The notes under the pieces: model-generated
Told to the model about the DNA's origin: nothing
What the model saw: the letters and a program-made list of their open reading frames with translations, nothing else
The model's database searches: none
Made by a program: the position numbers and the translations under genes
Shown here: piece after piece, positions 15,062 through 24,302 of the stretch
Layout: every line of letters begins with the position of its first letter
How positions within the stretch are numbered: position 1 is the stretch's first letter
NCBI RefSeq assembly: GCF_015644665.1
Contig: NZ_JADOBQ010000004.1
Span: 131,501 to 195,500 of the forward strand
Direction of reading: 5' to 3'
Length of the DNA: 64,000 nt
DNA from: Roseobacter sp. MH60115
Lineage (GTDB): Bacteria; Pseudomonadota; Alphaproteobacteria; Rhodobacterales; Rhodobacteraceae

Positions 15062-16049
15062 AGTCATCCTGAAAGGCGTGTCGAAATCCTTCGGCGACAC
15101 AGTGGGCGTTGTGGGCATCGACATGACCATCCCCGACGGTGCCTTTGTCGTTCTGCTCGGCCCCACGGGCGCGGGCAAAACCACAACCCTGCGTCTGATA
15201 TCCGGGCTTGAAAAACTCGACGCGGGCGAGATCCGCATCGGAGGTCGGAATGTCGCTGACGAAACCCCCGCCCAGCGCGACGTGGCGATGGTGTTCCAGC
15301 AATACTCGCTCTATCCGCATCTGACCGTGCGCGAGAACCTCGAATTTCCGCTGAAATCCCCGATCCTGAACACACCCAAGAATGAAATCACACGCAAGGT
15401 GAATGAGGTCGCAGAGGTTCTGCAAATTTCGCACAAGCTCGACAACAAGGCGACGGCCCTCTCCGGCGGCGAGATGCAGCGGGTGTCGATTGGCCGCGCG
15501 CTGGTGCGTGATCCTCAGGTCTACCTGATGGACGAACCGCTCTCTTCGCTGGACGCCAAGCTGAGGACGGATCTCAGGATCGAACTCAAACGCATTCAAG
15601 CCAACCTCGGCGCGACCATCCTCTACGTGACCCACGACCAGATCGAGGCGATGACCATGGCCACCCATGTGGGCGTGCTGAACGAAGGGCGCCTGGTGCA
15701 ATACGGCACGCCCCGCGACATCTACGAGAACCCGAATTCCGTCTACGTCGCCTCGCGCCTCGGCCAGCCGCGCATCAATATCCTGCCCGCCGATCTCTTT
15801 GGTACCGCTCCGAAAGGCGCCCACCAGATTGGCCTGAGACCGGAACACGTCACGCAAGGCGAAGGCCGGGCCGCGCAAGTAGAGCGGGTGGAACATCTTG
15901 GCGATCACAGCCGCCTGCATCTGCACCTCGACGGGCATGACATCATCACGCTGGCCGACCCACACGCGGACTATGCCCCCGGCAGCGCCCTGCAGATCGC
16001 CCCAAAAGACCCGCTTTGCTTTGACGCGCAAGGCGACCGGATCTACTGA
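15054..16049 (+). CDS. Sugar ABC transporter ATP-binding protein 2 (MalK-like)
   Basis: A 331-residue ATPase with Walker A GPTGAGKTT, Q-loop FQQYSLYPHL, signature LSGGEMQRV, Walker B VYLMDEP, H-loop VTHDQ and a short TOBE domain (IGLRPEHVTQGEG). Having two different ATPase genes with two permeases suggests a heterodimeric motor, as in polyol and glycerol importers. The kinase gene follows after a 13-bp gap carrying AAGGAGAAG. Confidence 0.93.
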   Translation: MAEVILKGVSKSFGDTVGVVGIDMTIPDGAFVVLLGPTGAGKTTTLRLISGLEKLDAGEIRIGGRNVADETPAQRDVAMVFQQYSLYPHLTVRENLEFPLKSPILNTPKNEITRKVNEVAEVLQISHKLDNKATALSGGEMQRVSIGRALVRDPQVYLMDEPLSSLDAKLRTDLRIELKRIQANLGATILYVTHDQIEAMTMATHVGVLNEGRLVQYGTPRDIYENPNSVYVASRLGQPRINILPADLFGTAPKGAHQIGLRPEHVTQGEGRAAQVERVEHLGDHSRLHLHLDGHDIITLADPHADYAPGSALQIAPKDPLCFDAQGDRIY

Positions 16050-16062
16050 AAAGGAGAAGACG

Positions 16063-17694
16063 ATGGCACAGTTTATCAACGGCAAGGACAGGCTTGTCAC
16101 CGATGCAATCGACGGTCTCCTCGCGACGTCAGGAGGCAGACTCCACCGTCTCGATGGCTATCCGCACATCAAGGTGGTCTGCCGCACCGATTGGGACAAA
16201 TCGAAGGTTGCGCTGATCTCGGGGGGCGGCTCGGGGCACGAACCAGCACATGCCGGGTTCGTGGGAGAGGGCATGCTGACCGCCGCCGTCTGCGGTGAGG
16301 TCTTTGCCTCCCCGTCGGTGGACGCTGTGCTCGCCGGTATTCTCGCCGTCACCGGCGAAGCGGGCTGCCTGCTGATCGTCAAGAACTACACCGGCGACCG
16401 GCTGAATTTCGGTCTCGCCGCAGAACGTGCGCGTGCGTATGGTTTGAAGGTGGCGATGGTCATTGTCGACGACGACATCGCCTTGCCCGATCTGCCACAG
16501 GCACGCGGCGTGGCAGGCACCCTCTTTGTGCACAAGATCGCGGGCCACCTCGCGGAGGACGGTGCAGATCTGGAGACAGTGGCCAAGGCGGCGGAAGACG
16601 CGGTCCGCGATATGGCCTCCATCGGGAAGTCGCTGGACACCTGCACACTGCCCGGATCGACAAAAGAAGATCGGATCGCTGCGGGCATGGCGGAACTGGG
16701 CCTCGGGATACATGGGGAGGCCGGCGTGCAACAGGTCGCCTTTGACGGTGCCATTTCGGCCATGGATATGGTGCTGGACAAGCTCCTGCCCCATGTGAAG
16801 GGGCAGGAGTGTGTTGCGCTCCTGAACAATCTGGGCTCCACAACGCCGCTGGAAATGGCAGTGCTTGCCCATGCGTTGACGTCATCGGACAAGGCAAAAA
16901 ACGTGACGGCAATGATCGGGCCTGCCCCCCTGATGACCTCGCTGGACATGCACGGGTTCTCCGTCTCGCTGCTCCCGCTGACAGCGGACCGCACTGCCGC
17001 GCTTGGCCGTAATGTCCCCTTGCCCGACTGGCCGGGGATGACCATGCTCTCCCCCGTCACTGTCAAACCCCTGCCGGATGGGTTGAGCCCGATCCAGCCG
17101 ATACCGTCGGACAGTCCCGCAACACGTGCATTGATCGAGACATGCTGCGATTTGCTGATCGCGGCGGAGGCGGACCTCAATGGCCTCGATGCCAAGTCAG
17201 GCGATGGCGACACCGGCAGCACCCTGGCCACGGCGGCGCGCGCGCTCAAAGGTTCGATGGATCGCATGCCCTTGGCCGATCTGACCCAGCTTTTTCGCGC
17301 GGTTGGCAATGAGTTGAGCCAGACCATGGGCGGCTCCTCCGGTGTGATCCTTGCGATTTTCTTCGGCGCAACGGGGGATGCCTGTGCCAACGGCAAACCC
17401 ACCGCCGAGGCCTTGCAGACCGGCTTGCAGCGGATCAGTGAGGTGGGCGGCGCGGGGCTTGGCGATCGCACGATGATCGACGCCCTGCAACCGGCGCTGC
17501 AAGCCCTGAGCGACGGCGTTGGCGCCGCTGCGCAAGCTGCCCGTACGGGAGCGGATGGTACTGCCGCGATGGGTCAAGCCAAGGCAGGTCGGGCATCCTA
17601 TGTGCCCGAAGAGAACCTCATCGGCCACAATGATCCCGGCGCAGAAGCTGTGGCCAGGCTCTTCGAAGGGCTGGCAGTTGCACTAAAAGGATAG
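16063..17694 (+). CDS. Fused DhaK-DhaL dihydroxyacetone/ketose kinase
   Basis: A 543-residue ATP-dependent kinase in which both halves of the Dha system lie on one chain. The DhaK part (about 1-325) has the glycine-rich GGGSGHEPAHAGFVGEGML and the substrate-binding His217 in LGIHGEAG, which forms a hemiaminal with a ketone. The DhaL part (about 350-543) has the Mg-ATP aspartates near 381-385 (KSGDGDTG) and the loop TMGGSSG. Such single-chain kinases use ATP, not the PTS. Known members phosphorylate dihydroxyacetone, erythruloses or apulose; which applies here is not visible. AAGGAG upstream supports the ATG. Confidence 0.9.
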   Translation: MAQFINGKDRLVTDAIDGLLATSGGRLHRLDGYPHIKVVCRTDWDKSKVALISGGGSGHEPAHAGFVGEGMLTAAVCGEVFASPSVDAVLAGILAVTGEAGCLLIVKNYTGDRLNFGLAAERARAYGLKVAMVIVDDDIALPDLPQARGVAGTLFVHKIAGHLAEDGADLETVAKAAEDAVRDMASIGKSLDTCTLPGSTKEDRIAAGMAELGLGIHGEAGVQQVAFDGAISAMDMVLDKLLPHVKGQECVALLNNLGSTTPLEMAVLAHALTSSDKAKNVTAMIGPAPLMTSLDMHGFSVSLLPLTADRTAALGRNVPLPDWPGMTMLSPVTVKPLPDGLSPIQPIPSDSPATRALIETCCDLLIAAEADLNGLDAKSGDGDTGSTLATAARALKGSMDRMPLADLTQLFRAVGNELSQTMGGSSGVILAIFFGATGDACANGKPTAEALQTGLQRISEVGGAGLGDRTMIDALQPALQALSDGVGAAAQAARTGADGTAAMGQAKAGRASYVPEENLIGHNDPGAEAVARLFEGLAVALKG

Positions 17695-17704
17695 ACATCG
17701 GACC

Positions 17705-18781
17705 ATGAAGGTCAGCCGCGACGCCCCTTTGAACCCAACAGTGAACGACATCGCCCGTGTCGCGCAGGTTAGCCTTGCGACCGTGGACAGGGTGCTGAAC
17801 GAACGTCCGGGCGTGCGCAAGGTGACCGTCGAAAAGGTCAATCGCGCCATCGCCGATCTGGGATATGTGCGGGATACCGCAGCGGCCAATCTGGCGCGCG
17901 GGCGCGTCTATCGGTTTCTCTTCATTCTGCCGGCCACCAACAATGAATTCGTCGCGCTGATCGAACGGCAGATCACCGATTTGTCGGGCGGATTAAAACG
18001 GGAACGCACACAGGTTGCCTGCACCCGCGTACCTGCTTTTGACCCCATGGCGCTGGCCGAGGCGATCAACGCGCTGGATCCGGCGCAGGTCGATGGGGTT
18101 GCGATTTTCGGTCCCGAGACACCCTCCGTACGGGACAGTATCTCGCGGCTGCGCGCGCATGGTGTGTCGGTCGTTTCGCTGGTCTCCGACATCCCGAGTT
18201 CCGAACGCAACGCCTATGTCGGCATCGACAACATCGCAGCGGGGCGCACGGCGGCACAGCTGATGGGCCGCTTTCTGGGTCCGGTATCGGGAAAGGTTCT
18301 GGTTGTGACCGGATCGATGCTGGCCCGCGATCACCTGGAACGGCGCCTTGGCTTTGACGAGGTCATGGCGCGGGATTTCCCGAACCTTGCCGTGCTTGCC
18401 TCGCTCGAAGGGCGGGACGACCCCGATCTGATCGAACGGCTGCTGCCGCAAGCGCTGGCAGGCACTAGGGACATCGTGGGCATCTATTCCTCGGCGGCTG
18501 GCAATGCCGGGTTGATCCGACACTTTGACCAGCAACAGGGTGTCGCGCCTCCTGTGATCATAGCGCATGAGCTGACACCGCTCTCTCGTGCGGCGCTGGC
18601 GGATGGGCTCTTTGACGCCGTGATCAGCCAGGATTCGGGTCATCTGGTGCGCAGCGCCATCCGCATCATGCGCGCCCACAGCGACAGCGCGCCGATCAAC
18701 CTGGCGCAGGAGCGCATTCGCATCGACGTTTATCTGAAGGAAAACATGCCGCCCGATCCGGACGGCACATTGGGAGGATGA
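17705..18781 (+). CDS. LacI-family transcriptional regulator
   Basis: A 358-residue regulator. The N-terminal helix-turn-helix and hinge are typical: TVNDIARVAQVSLATVDRVLNERPGVRKVTVEKVNRAIADLGYVRD (from about residue 12). A periplasmic-binding-protein-like sensor domain follows, of the RbsB-like type (VDGVAIFGPETPSV, YVGIDNIAAGRTAAQLMG). It probably senses the imported sugar or its product. The palindromic operators at 9536 and 9566 are candidate sites, by inference. It is embedded in the catabolic operon between kinase and isomerase, so autoregulation is likely. Confidence 0.9.
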   Translation: MKVSRDAPLNPTVNDIARVAQVSLATVDRVLNERPGVRKVTVEKVNRAIADLGYVRDTAAANLARGRVYRFLFILPATNNEFVALIERQITDLSGGLKRERTQVACTRVPAFDPMALAEAINALDPAQVDGVAIFGPETPSVRDSISRLRAHGVSVVSLVSDIPSSERNAYVGIDNIAAGRTAAQLMGRFLGPVSGKVLVVTGSMLARDHLERRLGFDEVMARDFPNLAVLASLEGRDDPDLIERLLPQALAGTRDIVGIYSSAAGNAGLIRHFDQQQGVAPPVIIAHELTPLSRAALADGLFDAVISQDSGHLVRSAIRIMRAHSDSAPINLAQERIRIDVYLKENMPPDPDGTLGG

Positions 18782-18782
18782 C

Positions 18783-19838
18783 ATGAAAACCATCAAGGGA
18801 CCGGCGCTGTTTCTGGCGCAATTCGCAGGGGATGACGCGCCTTTCAACTCGTGGGATGCCATCACGAAATGGGCGGCCGACTGTGGCTACAAAGGTGTAC
18901 AGGTGCCCAGCTGGGACGCGCGGCTTTTCGATCTGGAGAAAGCGGCGACAAGCAAGGACTATTGCGACGCATTCAAAGGCCAGGCCGCGGCAAACGGCGT
19001 GGAGGTGACGGAGCTCTCCACGCATCTGCAGGGACAGCTGGTGGCAGTCCACCCTGCCTATGACACAGCTTTTGACGGTTTTGCCGACCCGTCGGTGCAC
19101 GGCAATCCGCAGGCCCGCCAGGAATGGGCTGTGGATCAGGTGATGAAAGCGATCAGCGCCTCGGCCAATATGGGCATCAAGAACCATGTCTCCTTCTCAG
19201 GCGCGCTCGCCTGGCCCTACGTCTATCCCTGGCCGCAGCGGCCTGCGGGGCTGATTGAGACAGCCTTTGACGAGCTGGCCAAGCGGTGGCGTCCGATCCT
19301 GGATCATGCGGACGCCAATGACGTGAACATCTGCTACGAAATCCACCCGGGCGAGGACCTGCACGACGGTGTGACCTTCGAGATGTTCCTTGAGCGGGTC
19401 GACAATCACGCCCGCTGCAACATGCTTTACGATCCGTCGCATTTCGTGCTGCAGTGTCTCGATTATCTGGACCACATCGACATCTACGCCGAGCGGATCA
19501 AGATGTTCCACGTCAAGGATGCGGAGTTCAATCCAACGGGTCGGCAGGGGGTCTATTCAGGATATCAGCCCTGGGTGGACCGCGCCGGGCGCTTCCGGTC
19601 GCTGGGCGATGGTCAGGTCGATTTTGCGGGCATCTTTTCCAAGTTGGCGGCAAATGATTTTGAGGGATGGGCGGTGGTCGAGTGGGAATGCTGCCTGAAG
19701 CATCCCGAAGACGGAGCCCGCGAGGGAGCGCAATTCGTCAAGGATCATATTATTCGCGTCACGGAACGCGCCTTTGACGATTTTGCAGATGGGGGCACGG
19801 ATGAGGCAGCCAATCGCAAGATGCTTGGGATCGGCTAA
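18783..19838 (+). CDS. Sugar phosphate isomerase/epimerase (AP-endonuclease 2 fold)
   Basis: A 351-residue TIM-barrel protein of the xylose-isomerase-like superfamily. Candidate metal ligands are the Glu in INICYEIHPGED (written NICYEIHPGED, near residue 182), the Asp/His in MLYDPSHF, the His in MFHVKDAEF and the Glu in VVEWECCL. Members isomerise or epimerise sugars or inosose-like ketones, and some take part in oxidative glycoside cleavage beside a Gfo/Idh partner. GGAGG lies just upstream of the ATG. The next gene is such a Gfo/Idh dehydrogenase, so the two may act in sequence. Confidence 0.86.
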   Translation: MKTIKGPALFLAQFAGDDAPFNSWDAITKWAADCGYKGVQVPSWDARLFDLEKAATSKDYCDAFKGQAAANGVEVTELSTHLQGQLVAVHPAYDTAFDGFADPSVHGNPQARQEWAVDQVMKAISASANMGIKNHVSFSGALAWPYVYPWPQRPAGLIETAFDELAKRWRPILDHADANDVNICYEIHPGEDLHDGVTFEMFLERVDNHARCNMLYDPSHFVLQCLDYLDHIDIYAERIKMFHVKDAEFNPTGRQGVYSGYQPWVDRAGRFRSLGDGQVDFAGIFSKLAANDFEGWAVVEWECCLKHPEDGAREGAQFVKDHIIRVTERAFDDFADGGTDEAANRKMLGIG

Positions 19839-19880
19839 GCGTACCACCGGAAGGTCTCGCCTGGCCGGGCCGTTGTGTAT

Positions 19881-19901
19881 GCATATTTTTGGAACAATGA
19901 A
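19881..19901 (+). repeat. Dispersed 21-bp element, copy D
   Basis: Identical to copies A to C. It lies 42 bp after the isomerase stop and 29 bp before the Gfo/Idh start codon, in the direction of transcription. If it ended transcripts, it would separate the last gene of the cluster from the rest. Confidence 0.75.
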
Positions 19902-19930
19902 GGCGGGGCGGGGCCTCGGGAGGAAACGAG

Positions 19931-21067
19931 ATGTCACGGATCAGACTTGGGATGGTGGGCGGCGGCAATGACGCCTTTATTGGCGCGGTACACCGTATCG
20001 CCGCGCGGATCGACGACCGGTATGAACTGGTTGCGGGCGCGCTGTCGTCTACGGCGGAGAAAGCGCAGGCCTCGGGGGCCGCACTCGGGTTGGACCCGGC
20101 ACGCACCTATGATGACTTCAGACAGATGGCTATCCGTGAGGCGCGGCTAAAGAACGGCATCGAGGCGGTGTCTATTGTCACGCCGAACCATGTGCATTTT
20201 GCCGCGGCGCGCGAGTTCCTGAAACGCGGTATTCACGTGATCTGTGACAAGCCCCTCACCTCGACCATGGCGGATGCGCGCAAGATGGCAAAGGCGGTTG
20301 AACGGGCCGACGCGTTGTTTTTCCTGACCCACAACTACACGGGCTATCCAATGGTGCGGCAGGCGCGCGAGATGGTTGCCAAGGGTGACATTGGTGAAAT
20401 CCGCGTGGTGCAGGTGGAATACCCGCAAGACTGGCTCACCAAGCACGAGGATTTCAAGCAGGCGGTATGGCGCACCGATCCCGCGCAATCCGGGGCCGGT
20501 GGGTCAACCGGCGACATTGGCACCCACGCGCACAATCTTGCCTGTTTTGTGACCGGGCTCCGCGTCGAGAGCCTTGCCGCTGATTTGCAGGCTTTCGTCT
20601 CTGGTCGTCAGCTGGACGACAATGCGCATGTGATGCTGCGGTTTGAGGGTGGCGCGCGCGGCATGCTGTGGTCCAGTCAGGTCGCACCAGGCAATGAAAA
20701 CGCATTGCGCATCCGGGTCTACGGCGAGACGGGCGGTCTGGAATGGGCGCAGGAGCACCCCAACCACCTTTGGTATACTCCCTTCGGCGAACCCAAGCGG
20801 CTGATCACACGTAACGGGGCCGGGGCCGGAGGCGCAGCGGCACGGATGAGCCGCATCCCCCCGGGTCACCCGGAAGGATATCTGGAAGGTTTTGCCAATA
20901 TCTATAGCGAAGCGGCGGAGGCCATCGTCGCCCATCGCCGCGGTCAGCAACCCGATGCTGCAGTCACCTATCCAACCGTGCTGGACGGGGTGCGTGGCAT
21001 GCAGTTCGTGGACGCCTGTGTGCGGTCCTCGGCGCGCAATGCCGCATGGGTCACCCTGCCGGACTAG
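19931..21067 (+). CDS. Gfo/Idh/MocA family NAD(P)-dependent oxidoreductase
   Basis: A 378-residue dehydrogenase. The N-terminal Rossmann motif is RLGMVGGGNDAFIGAVH (a variant of GxGxxG), the family EKP motif appears as CDKPLTSTMADA (Asp replacing Glu), and the C-terminal catalytic domain contains GGSTGDIGTHAHNLACFVTG with the conserved Asp and His. Family members oxidise or reduce hydroxyls on sugars, inositols and glycosides. GGGAGG upstream supports the ATG. It closes the sugar cluster and probably works with the isomerase at 18783. Confidence 0.88.
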   Translation: MSRIRLGMVGGGNDAFIGAVHRIAARIDDRYELVAGALSSTAEKAQASGAALGLDPARTYDDFRQMAIREARLKNGIEAVSIVTPNHVHFAAAREFLKRGIHVICDKPLTSTMADARKMAKAVERADALFFLTHNYTGYPMVRQAREMVAKGDIGEIRVVQVEYPQDWLTKHEDFKQAVWRTDPAQSGAGGSTGDIGTHAHNLACFVTGLRVESLAADLQAFVSGRQLDDNAHVMLRFEGGARGMLWSSQVAPGNENALRIRVYGETGGLEWAQEHPNHLWYTPFGEPKRLITRNGAGAGGAAARMSRIPPGHPEGYLEGFANIYSEAAEAIVAHRRGQQPDAAVTYPTVLDGVRGMQFVDACVRSSARNAAWVTLPD

Positions 21068-21296
21068 GCCGCCCTTGACCGTGAACAGATTGTTTACGAT
21101 TTTTTGAAAAGCACTCGCTGGCGCTACAAGCTGGCGGGTAGCGCCTTGATCTGGATAGGATTTCAGGATGCAAAGTTTGCCGCGCCTTCTTTGCAGATGC
21201 AGCATTTTGGAAAATGCCTAAAAAGCGCCTGTTTTCTGAAACCTCTTGGTAAGCAATTTGCGCGAGTCTTCCGACTTGTTAATTTTGAGAGAGAAA
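21068..21296. other. AT-rich intergenic region with an inverted repeat
   Basis: The region between the sugar cluster and the PAS gene is visibly richer in A and T than its surroundings. It holds a perfect 8-bp inverted repeat, GGCGCTAC (21120-21127) with GTAGCGCC (21138-21145), which could be a hairpin at the end of the sugar operon; no T-run follows. A promoter for the PAS gene probably lies in the remaining stretch, but no convincing hexamer pair was found. Confidence 0.45.
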
Positions 21297-21992
21297 ATGT
21301 TAGATACAAGTTCCGCAGATCATCTTGCGGCGATTTTTGACCAGTTCACAGTCCCGATGTTCGCGGCTGATCGTCCATCCACACAAAGCGAATTTAAAAT
21401 TATTTGTACCAATCAGGCTCATGCAGAGGCGACAGGGTTTCAACAGGACGCTTTGCGCAATGTCGCCTTGCGTGATCTGTTGCCTGAAAGTGAAGCAGCC
21501 TTCGTCATCGCGCGCTACACCGAATGTGCCAACCGACGGAAAAACATCCGCTATCTGGAAACGCTGACCCTGCCCGATGGCGTGCAGCGGTGGGATACGT
21601 CGATCCAGCATGTTCCGCTGGCAGGTGGCGGGGATCGTGTGATCGGCACCGGTTTCAGGATTACCGATGACCGGCACGCCGAAGGCACACGCATGACTTT
21701 CGACAACATCCGGTTCTTTTCATCGCTGGCGGATATGCATCTGCAAAATCTCGTCTCCATGTTCGAAGCTGCGCGGGACCAGGGGCTGTTTCATAACGAC
21801 AGTGCCAACAGGGTGGCACAACTGTGCAGTGTCTGTCGCTCTGTACAGCGATCGGTTGAAGACATCCGGGAAACCGTGCGCCGCGCGCATCCGGAGACTG
21901 CCGCGACGGAAAACAACGCGCGGGCCATGCTGAACGATCTTGGGTCCAGCACTTTGCGTGCGCTGTATAAGAGTGCGGAGGAAGTATCGTGA
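21297..21992 (+). CDS. PAS-domain protein of unknown role
   Basis: A 231-residue protein with one PAS-type domain in the first half (LAAIFDQFTVPMFAADRP, then CTNQAHAEATGFQQDALRNVALRDLLPE, then the closing strand DRVIGTGFRITDD). The second half is helical and Cys-containing (VAQLCSVCRSVQRSVEDIRETV) with no recognised output domain: no kinase, GGDEF or helix-turn-helix. The ATG at 21297 follows GAGAGAG; a TTG at 21246 is an unlikely alternative. It may sense a ligand or redox state and act through protein contacts. Its neighbours do not define its job. Confidence 0.65.
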   Translation: MLDTSSADHLAAIFDQFTVPMFAADRPSTQSEFKIICTNQAHAEATGFQQDALRNVALRDLLPESEAAFVIARYTECANRRKNIRYLETLTLPDGVQRWDTSIQHVPLAGGGDRVIGTGFRITDDRHAEGTRMTFDNIRFFSSLADMHLQNLVSMFEAARDQGLFHNDSANRVAQLCSVCRSVQRSVEDIRETVRRAHPETAATENNARAMLNDLGSSTLRALYKSAEEVS

Positions 21993-22098
21993 CACTTCCA
22001 AAGCGTTACACAAATTTGAATTTTTGCACCAGTCCGTAACATTTTGATTGAACCGAATCCGCACCTGACGTAGGTTCCTCTCTCAACGGGAGGATTCT

Positions 22099-23301
22099 AT
22101 GCAGGCTTACATCTGTGACGCGCAGCGTACGCCCATCGGGCGCTATGGCGGAAGCCTGTCGATGGTGCGCGCGGATGATCTGGCCGCCGCGCCGATTGCG
22201 GCCCTCATCACCCGCAACCCGTCGGTCGACTGGTCGCGCGTGGATGATGTGATTTACGGCTGCGCCAACCAGGCCGGCGAAGATAACCGCAACGTAGCAC
22301 GGATGGCCGCGCTTCTGGCGGGTTTGCCGGTGGACGTCCCCGGATCGACAATAAACCGCCTCTGCGCATCCGGCATGGATGCTGTTGGGTCGGCGGCACG
22401 GGCAATCCGTGCGGGCGACATCGACTTGGCAATCGCAGGGGGTGTCGAAAGCATGAGCCGCGCGCCCTTTGTGATGCCCAAGGCCGAAACCGCGTTTTCG
22501 CGCACAGGTCAGGTCTATGACACGACCATCGGCTGGCGCTTTGTGAACCCGAAGATGAAAGCCGAGTATGGTATCGATTCCATGCCGCAGACCGCAGACA
22601 ATGTGGCGGAGGACTATGGGATCAGCCGCGCGGATCAGGATGCGTTTGCCGCGCGCAGCCAGGCTCGGTGGGCCAAAGCCCATGCGGCGGGCGTGTTTGC
22701 CGAAGAAATCACTCCTGTCACCATCCCCCAGCGCAAAGGCGAGGCCATTGTCGTCGATAGGGATGAACATCCGCGCCCAGATACGACAGCAGAAAAACTA
22801 GGCAAGCTGCGGGGGATCAATGGCGCTGAGCTGACCGTGACCGCTGGGAATGCCTCCGGCGTCAACGACGGCGCCGCCGCTTTGCTCATCGCGTCGGAGC
22901 AAGCCGCCGAGACCCACGGCCTGACGCCAATGGCCCGCGTGGTGGCCATGTCCGCAGCGGGTGTCGCGCCACGGATCATGGGCATTGGCCCGATCCCGGC
23001 CTGTGAAAAAGTCCTGAAACGCGCGGGGCTGAGCATTGAGCAGATGGATGTGATAGAATTGAACGAGGCGTTTGCCTCACAGGGGCTCGCCACCTTGCGC
23101 GCGCTGGGTGTGGCGGATGACGCGCCCCATGTGAACGCAAACGGCGGCGCCATCGCGATCGGGCATCCGTTGGGCATGTCCGGCGCGCGGCTGGTGATGA
23201 CGGCGGCCTATCAACTCAAACGCACCGACGGGCGCTATGCGCTTTGCACGATGTGCGTGGGGGTCGGTCAAGGCGTGGCGCTTATACTTGAAAGGGTTTG
23301 A
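22099..23301 (+). CDS. paaJ: 3-oxoadipyl-CoA/3-oxo-5,6-dehydrosuberyl-CoA thiolase
   Basis: A 400-residue degradative thiolase. The nucleophilic Cys is in NRLCASGMDAV (near residue 91), the catalytic His in GGAIAIGHPLGMSGARL and the second Cys in CTMCVGVGQG. PaaJ and PcaF thiolases are near-identical in sequence type, so both symbols fit; position at the head of the phenylacetate genes favours paaJ, which catalyses the two thiolytic steps of the pathway. A GGGAGG site precedes the ATG. The leader has the imperfect palindrome GATTGAACCGAATC (22046-22059), a speculative PaaX site. Confidence 0.88.
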   Translation: MQAYICDAQRTPIGRYGGSLSMVRADDLAAAPIAALITRNPSVDWSRVDDVIYGCANQAGEDNRNVARMAALLAGLPVDVPGSTINRLCASGMDAVGSAARAIRAGDIDLAIAGGVESMSRAPFVMPKAETAFSRTGQVYDTTIGWRFVNPKMKAEYGIDSMPQTADNVAEDYGISRADQDAFAARSQARWAKAHAAGVFAEEITPVTIPQRKGEAIVVDRDEHPRPDTTAEKLGKLRGINGAELTVTAGNASGVNDGAAALLIASEQAAETHGLTPMARVVAMSAAGVAPRIMGIGPIPACEKVLKRAGLSIEQMDVIELNEAFASQGLATLRALGVADDAPHVNANGGAIAIGHPLGMSGARLVMTAAYQLKRTDGRYALCTMCVGVGQGVALILERV

Positions 23302-23304
23302 ACG

Positions 23305-24297
23305 ATGTATGCACAGATGATCAAATCGACCGGCAAGGGCGTCAAATCGCTCGACGAGATGGACCCTGAAGAACGCGCCTTTCAGGAGCGGATCAACGCA
23401 GGCGGCAAGATCGAACCCAAGGACTGGATGCCCGACGGCTACCGCAAGACGCTGATCCGCCAGATCGGCCAGCACGCGCATTCCGAAATCGTCGGCCAGC
23501 TGCCCGAGGGCAACTGGATCACCCGCGCCCCCACGCTGGAGCGCAAAGCAATCCTGCTGGCGAAGGTGCAGGACGAGGCGGGACACGGGCTCTACCTCTA
23601 TTGCGCTGCCGAAACGCTGGGGGTGAGCCGCGATCAGCTGACGCGCGACCTTCTCTCAGGCAAGATGAAATACTCCTCCATCTTCAACTATCCGACCCTG
23701 ACATGGGCGGATATGGGTGCGGTCGGCTGGCTGGTCGATGGCGCGGCAATCATGAACCAGGTGCCGCTGCAGCGCACCTCCTATGGGCCCTATGCCCGCG
23801 CCATGGTGCGCATCTGCAAGGAGGAATCCTTCCACCAGCGGCAGGGTTTCGACATCATGATGAAGATGGCGAATGGCAACGAGGCGCAGCGCAAGATGGC
23901 GCAGGATGCGCTCAACCGCTTCTGGTATCCTTCGCTGATGATGTTTGGCCCGTCCGACAAGGAGTCGGTGCATTCCGCCCAGTCGATGGCGTGGAAAATC
24001 AAGATGAACACCAATGACGAACTGCGCCAGAAATTCGTCGATCAAACAGCACCGCAGGCCGCTTATCTGGGCCTGACCATCCCGGATGAGCATCTGGAGT
24101 GGAACGAAGAGCGCGGATCCTATGATTTCTCGGAACCCGATTGGGAGGAGTTCTTTGACGTGCTGCAAGGTAACGGCCCGTGTTCGGTTGACCGCATGGA
24201 AGCGCGCAACAAGGCCTGGGATGACGGGCGCTGGGTGCGCGAGGGCCTCCTGGCCCACGCGGAGAAGAAACGCGCACGCAAAATGGCAGCGGAGTAA
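23305..24297 (+). CDS. paaA: Phenylacetyl-CoA 1,2-epoxidase subunit PaaA (catalytic)
   Basis: The 330-residue catalytic di-iron subunit of the multicomponent monooxygenase that epoxidises the ring of phenylacetyl-CoA. The ferritin-like ExxH ligands are seen in [11 protein letters not shown] and [35 protein letters not shown] is typical PaaA. It lies 3 bp after the thiolase stop and 5 bp before paaB. In some Roseobacter-group bacteria the paa genes also feed tropodithietic acid synthesis; nothing in this window shows the dedicated tda genes. Confidence 0.97.
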   Translation: MYAQMIKSTGKGVKSLDEMDPEERAFQERINAGGKIEPKDWMPDGYRKTLIRQIGQHAHSEIVGQLPEGNWITRAPTLERKAILLAKVQDEAGHGLYLYCAAETLGVSRDQLTRDLLSGKMKYSSIFNYPTLTWADMGAVGWLVDGAAIMNQVPLQRTSYGPYARAMVRICKEESFHQRQGFDIMMKMANGNEAQRKMAQDALNRFWYPSLMMFGPSDKESVHSAQSMAWKIKMNTNDELRQKFVDQTAPQAAYLGLTIPDEHLEWNEERGSYDFSEPDWEEFFDVLQGNGPCSVDRMEARNKAWDDGRWVREGLLAHAEKKRARKMAAE

Positions 24298-24302
24298 CTG
24301 AT

